8,238 nt of DNA, taken from an uncultured Gemmatimonadaceae bacterium (GTDB lineage Bacteria > Gemmatimonadota > Gemmatimonadetes > Gemmatimonadales > Gemmatimonadaceae). Under the pieces are notes generated by a model, which worked only from the letters and a program-made list of their open reading frames with translations, was not told the DNA's origin and did no database searches. Made by a program: the position numbers and the translations under genes. Shown one piece after another: positions 5,762 to 8,238 of the stretch (positions are counted from its first letter, which is position 1; every line of letters begins with the position of its first letter). The stretch covers positions 1 to 8,238 of the forward strand of contig CATPBD010000055.1 of the NCBI GenBank assembly GCA_955652265.1. Reading direction: 5' to 3'.

Positions 5762-6059
5762 CGTCATTCACATCCGCTAACCCGGCCACGTTCTCGACGA
5801 ACACCTGCGTCAGCTCGTCGACCCTGTCGTGAACCAGCATGTCGCTCGCGCGCGAGATGGTCGCCGCACGACGCGTGACATCATCGATCGCTGCACGCAC
5901 CACGGATGGTGGTCCTTCAGCAAGCATCCGTGAAATGGCAGCCGACGGGGCGATATCTCCGGTCAGACATTGCACGAGAATTGCCCGCATCACCGGTGGC
6001 TGTACGCCGTCGGTGAGACGATTGATGGCTTCGGCTTCCAAACCCGTCCGACTGCTCAT
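5664..6059 (-). CDS. Hypothetical protein, helical, overlapping the PAP2 gene 3' end
   Basis: I do not recognise a family. The product has 131 residues from ATG at 6059, with no clear ribosome site. Residues 10-93 look like a real, mainly helical cytoplasmic domain (INRLTDGVQPPVMRAILVQ, then AAISRMLAEG, VVRAAIDDVTRRAATISRAS and VDELTQVFVENVAGL), with regular hydrophobic spacing and no signal peptide. From about residue 98 the tail is charged and of low complexity (SRRARASRSLGSEDRDETR). That tail is encoded almost entirely antisense to the PAP2 coding sequence, with a 98-nt overlap, so it may have arisen by loss of an earlier stop. The opposite strand here has no credible gene. It diverges from the DUF6496 gene with a 114-bp gap. 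Confidence 0.6.
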   Translation of the reverse strand: MSSRTGLEAEAINRLTDGVQPPVMRAILVQCLTGDIAPSAAISRMLAEGPPSVVRAAIDDVTRRAATISRASDMLVHDRVDELTQVFVENVAGLADVNDATKAAPGPEASRRARASRSLGSEDRDETRNSE

Positions 6060-6161
6060 GTTCGCTGCGATTGGGGATTGACGAATGCGGTTCTATCGCC
6101 GCCCTGCTTCTCCGGCACAACATGCGCCAGACCAACGCGGATCAGTTGTACCACACCATTA

Positions 6162-6168
6162 GGGAGGA
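6162..6168 (+). promoter_or_regulatory. Ribosome-binding site of the DUF6496 gene
   Basis: GGGAGGA ends 5 nt before ATG at 6174. It decides the start against upstream in-frame extension to 5970, which would run antisense through the hypothetical gene. Confidence 0.75.
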
Positions 6169-6173
6169 CTAGC

Positions 6174-6389
6174 ATGGCTGCGCGGAAATCTTCAGGCAGA
6201 CGCAAATACGGCAAGGCGGCATCGAAACGGGTCGAGAGCGCGATGCGCCGTCGCAAGAAGGGGACGCTCAAGTCCGGCAGAAGCGGAAGAACCGTGAAGA
6301 GTCGTAAGCAAGCGATAGCAATCGGTTTGTCCGAAGCGCGTAAGAAAGGCGCCAAGGTCCCACGCAAGCGCGGCGGCAGAAAGCGCTAA
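6174..6389 (+). CDS. DUF6496 small, very basic, probably nucleic-acid-binding protein
   Basis: The protein has 71 residues, of which 29 are Lys or Arg and only two are acidic (Glu21, Glu54). It matches the DUF6496 pattern: YGKAASKRVESAMRR near the N-terminus, then KGTLKSGRSGRTVKSRKQAI at 29-48 and AIGLSEARKKGAKVP at 49-63, with a basic tail. The charge resembles histone H1-like bacterial DNA-binding proteins, so binding to DNA or RNA in the cytoplasm is a fair inference; I know of no experimentally defined function. A good ribosome site precedes the ATG. It converges on glnA with a 40-bp gap that contains a run of nine G (6391-6399) and no terminator I can recognise. Confidence 0.85.
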   Translation: MAARKSSGRRKYGKAASKRVESAMRRRKKGTLKSGRSGRTVKSRKQAIAIGLSEARKKGAKVPRKRGGRKR

Positions 6390-6429
6390 AGGGGGGGGGC
6401 AGCTAATCCGGAGGAGAGAAAGGTCGTCA

Positions 6430-7791
6430 TCAATATTTCGCGAGATAGTTGTCGAGCTCCCACTTGGAAACCTGGCTTATGTACTCCTCCCATTCCAGTC
6501 TCTTCGCCGCCAGAAATTGTGCGGTGATGTGCTCGCCGAGAGCTTCCGTGATGATGTCATCCTTCTCCAGCTCGTTGCACGCTTCCTCGAGATTATGAGG
6601 CAGATCGTCGATCCTCAAACGACGCTTCTCGCGGTGCGACATCTCCCAGATGTTGGTGTTGACTGGCTCGCGCGCGTCAGCCTTTGTCGCGATCCCATCT
6701 AGCCCCGCGGCGAGCTGCACCGCCAGCGCGAGGTAGGGGTTCGCCGCCGGATCCGGAATGCGTAGCTCGATTCTCGTTCCGAGCCCTCTCCGGTCGGGAA
6801 TACGAATCATGGGGGACCGGTTTCGCATCGACCATGCAACATTTACCGGCGCCTCATATCCGGGAACGAGTCTTTTGTACGAGTTGACGAGCGGATTCGT
6901 GATCGCGCTGAATCCACGCGCGTGACGTAGCAAGCCGCCGATGTAGTGCAGCGCGGTACTGGACAACTCCCACTCCGCCTTCTCTTCCCAGAAAGCGTTT
7001 TCTTTTCCGCGAAACAGCGACTGATGCGTGTGCATCCCGCTTCCGTTCTGTCCGAATATCGGCTTCGGCATGAACGACGCAGTCAGTCCGAACGTCCGCG
7101 CTACATACTTCACCACGAATCGGAAGGTCGTGATGTTGTCTGCAGTCTTGAGTGCGTCGGCGTAGCGGAAGTCTATCTCGTGCTGCCCGTGCGCGACTTC
7201 GTGGTGCGCCGCTTCGACTTCGAATCCCATGCGCTCTAGCACATCGACGATCGCGCGGCGCGCGTCTTCGCCGAGATCCGCTGGGGCGAGATCGAAATAG
7301 GATCCCACATCGTGCGTAACCGTCGACGGCTCCTCGTCCGGCCCGGGCTTGAACATGAAGAACTCGGCTTCCATGCCCGCGTTCATGGTATAGCCCAGCT
7401 CCGCGGCTCGGCCGATCATTTTCTTCAGGACGCCTCGCGGGTCTCCGGCAAAGGGATTGCCGTCTGGGGTGTTGATGTCGCAGATCACTCTGGCAACGCG
7501 GCTACTCTCGTCGCTCCAGGGAAAAACCTGGAAAGTGCTCAAATCCGGGGCGAGGAGCATATCTGACTCTTCGATCCGGACAAAACCTTCGATCGATGAT
7601 CCATCGAACATGATGTCACCCGCTAGTGCCTTCTCGAACTGCGAGGCCGGGACCTCGACGTTCTTGTTGATTCCAAGGATGTCCGTGAATTGCAGTCTGA
7701 GGAATCGAACGTTGTTCTTGGTAGCGAGATCCAGGATGTCCTGGGCACTTGCGCCTGAGGTATCAGGAATCTGGGAGCGATGTCGGGGCAT
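6430..7791 (-). CDS. glnA: Glutamine synthetase type I, alpha (Bacillus-like) subclass
   Basis: The enzyme makes glutamine from glutamate, ammonia and ATP as a dodecamer in the cytoplasm. The product has 453 residues from ATG at 7791; a TTG at 7827 would add twelve residues of no family character. Visible motifs are RLQFTDILGINKNVEVP near the N-terminus, MFDGSSIEGF with Asp63, EAEFFMF, HHEVAHGQHEIDF, NGSGMHTHQSLF with His254, and NSYKRLVPGYEAPVNVAW. It ends SKWELDNYLAKY, like Bacillus GlnA. The region where GSI-beta enzymes carry the adenylylated Tyr (NLYDLP) reads MSHREKRRLRIDDLP, so control by adenylylation is not expected. Arg72 (FVRIEE) and Glu313 (GYEAP) match Bacillus Arg62 and Glu304, which are tied to feedback inhibition by glutamine. 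It is divergent from a type III enzyme gene. No Shine-Dalgarno precedes the ATG. Confidence 0.97.
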   Translation of the reverse strand: MPRHRSQIPDTSGASAQDILDLATKNNVRFLRLQFTDILGINKNVEVPASQFEKALAGDIMFDGSSIEGFVRIEESDMLLAPDLSTFQVFPWSDESSRVARVICDINTPDGNPFAGDPRGVLKKMIGRAAELGYTMNAGMEAEFFMFKPGPDEEPSTVTHDVGSYFDLAPADLGEDARRAIVDVLERMGFEVEAAHHEVAHGQHEIDFRYADALKTADNITTFRFVVKYVARTFGLTASFMPKPIFGQNGSGMHTHQSLFRGKENAFWEEKAEWELSSTALHYIGGLLRHARGFSAITNPLVNSYKRLVPGYEAPVNVAWSMRNRSPMIRIPDRRGLGTRIELRIPDPAANPYLALAVQLAAGLDGIATKADAREPVNTNIWEMSHREKRRLRIDDLPHNLEEACNELEKDDIITEALGEHITAQFLAAKRLEWEEYISQVSKWELDNYLAKY

Positions 7792-7945
7792 GTACGACAA
7801 CGTAGCCCTGTCAACGGAATTTCGCAATTTCTGCGCTAAAAGGCGCTCATTCCTTGCATCTTGACGTCGAAGGAGCGATTTTGACCACGTGAGCGTGCAA
7901 ACTGTGCACTTTTTTTGCTTTCCACACCCACAAGCTTAGAAGCCT
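7792..7945. promoter_or_regulatory. Shared divergent control region of glnA and glnN
   Basis: This 154-bp gap must hold both promoters. Toward glnA a weak pair TTGCGA (7827-7822) and TACGTT (7804-7799) has a 17-nt spacer and stands 7 nt before the ATG. A perfect TTGACA at 7814-7809 has no matching -10. Toward glnN two -35-like hexamers, TTGACG (7861-7866) and TTGACC (7881-7886), lack convincing -10 partners. I see neither a TGTnA-N7-TnACA GlnR box nor a GTA-N8-TAC NtcA box. Confidence 0.5.
7895..7916 (+). promoter_or_regulatory. Inverted repeat followed by seven T, upstream of glnN
   Basis: GTGCA (7895-7899) and TGCAC (7905-7909) form a perfect 5-bp inverted repeat around AACTG, followed directly by T7 (7910-7916). 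On the plus strand it resembles a weak intrinsic terminator or attenuator 29 nt before the glnN ATG. As DNA it could be an operator. The short stem makes a strong terminator unlikely. Confidence 0.4.
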
Positions 7946-8238
7946 ATGACAGCCCCAGCCGTTAGTCCACGCAAGGCCCTTCTCAAGGAGCTCACAACCC
8001 GCTCCGTACGGGTACCACCCGGTTTTACCGAGGATGGCATACCCCGTCCAATTTCGGAGTATTTCGGAATCAACACCCTCGGTGTGCGACAGCTGAGGGA
8101 CAAACTCCCCAAGGACGTTTACGCGAGTCTCGCCGCTTCGATCAGACACGGCAAAAAGCTCGATATCGCGATCGCCCCTGTCGTTGCTCAGGTCATCAAG
8201 GAATGGGCGATTTCACGCGGCGTGACTCATTTCACCCA
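7946..8238 (+). CDS. glnN: Glutamine synthetase type III, N-terminal part, cut by window end
   Basis: The frame is open from ATG at 7946 to the window edge, giving 97 residues of a protein that is usually about 700. The visible part matches the GSIII N-terminus: ISEYFGINTLGVRQLRDKLP at 38-57, VYASLAASIRHGKKLDIAIA at 60-79 and VVAQVIKEWAISRGVTHFT at 81-99 or its edge. Family versions read close to VFG..VF....MRERLPK.VY and the block ends with a THYTHWFQP motif, here reached only as THFT. The enzyme catalyses the same reaction as GlnA but belongs to a separate, larger-subunit class. The catalytic domain lies outside the window. AGAAG just before the ATG (3-nt gap) is at best a poor ribosome site. 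Confidence 0.9.
   Translation, partial: MTAPAVSPRKALLKELTTRSVRVPPGFTEDGIPRPISEYFGINTLGVRQLRDKLPKDVYASLAASIRHGKKLDIAIAPVVAQVIKEWAISRGVTHFT

Noticed and set aside
5970..6173. N-terminal extension of the DUF6496 protein
   Set aside because: A strong ribosome site at 6162-6168 fixes the start at 6174, and the extension is antisense to another gene.
6390..6429. Possible terminator between DUF6496 and glnA, including the G9 run
   Set aside because: I see no stem-loop followed by a T-run on either strand. The G-run alone is not a terminator.
7792..7827. TTG start at 7827 for glnA
   Set aside because: The twelve added residues match no glutamine synthetase N-terminus, and the TTG has no ribosome site.

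Overview
The window reads as a chromosomal segment of a moderately GC-rich, diderm-type environmental bacterium. The gene content (a Bacillus-type glutamine synthetase I beside a type III glutamine synthetase, a DUF4112 protein, a DUF6496 basic protein, a YncE/phosphoesterase lipoprotein) most resembles what I know of Gemmatimonadota. This is an inference from protein similarity recalled from memory; no search was run. I see no insertion sequence, integrase, phage gene, CRISPR array or toxin-antitoxin pair. Nearly every base belongs to a gene or a short intergenic gap, and no gap exceeds about 155 bases.

Bases 1-3651 form a minus-strand run. Read in the direction of transcription it holds a large secreted lipoprotein (YVTN beta-propeller fused to a PF04185-type phosphoesterase), a DUF4112 membrane protein coupled to it by an ATGA overlap, a tRNA-Cys(GCA) starting 11 nt after the DUF4112 stop, and a secreted DUF1259 (LppY/LpqO-like) protein cut off by the window edge in a Thr-Pro linker.

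Bases 3652-4215 hold an SSAT-like GNAT acetyltransferase, divergent from the lipoprotein. It has a near-consensus sigma-70 promoter placed so that transcription should begin on the start codon. Bases 4251-4577 (minus) are the remnant of an endonuclease III gene: both ends are recognisable, but the catalytic middle is missing and one [4Fe-4S] cysteine has become tyrosine. Bases 4662-5761 (plus) are a probable two-gene operon of a small two-helix membrane protein and a PAP2-family membrane phosphatase. An unrecognised minus-strand gene (5664-6059) overlaps the PAP2 3' end antisense. A 71-residue, very basic DUF6496 protein (6174-6389) follows.

Bases 6430-8238 hold two unrelated classes of glutamine synthetase, divergently transcribed from a 154-bp region: glnA (GSI-alpha, minus) and the start of glnN (GSIII, plus, cut by the window end). 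Both make glutamine from glutamate, ammonia and ATP, so this is a nitrogen-assimilation locus. The shared intergenic region holds an inverted repeat followed by seven T that could be an operator or a weak attenuator.

I do not see a complete new multi-gene system. The most interesting items are the predicted leaderless GNAT promoter, the decayed nth gene, the GSI/GSIII divergent pair, and the tRNA-Cys sandwiched inside a protein-coding run.
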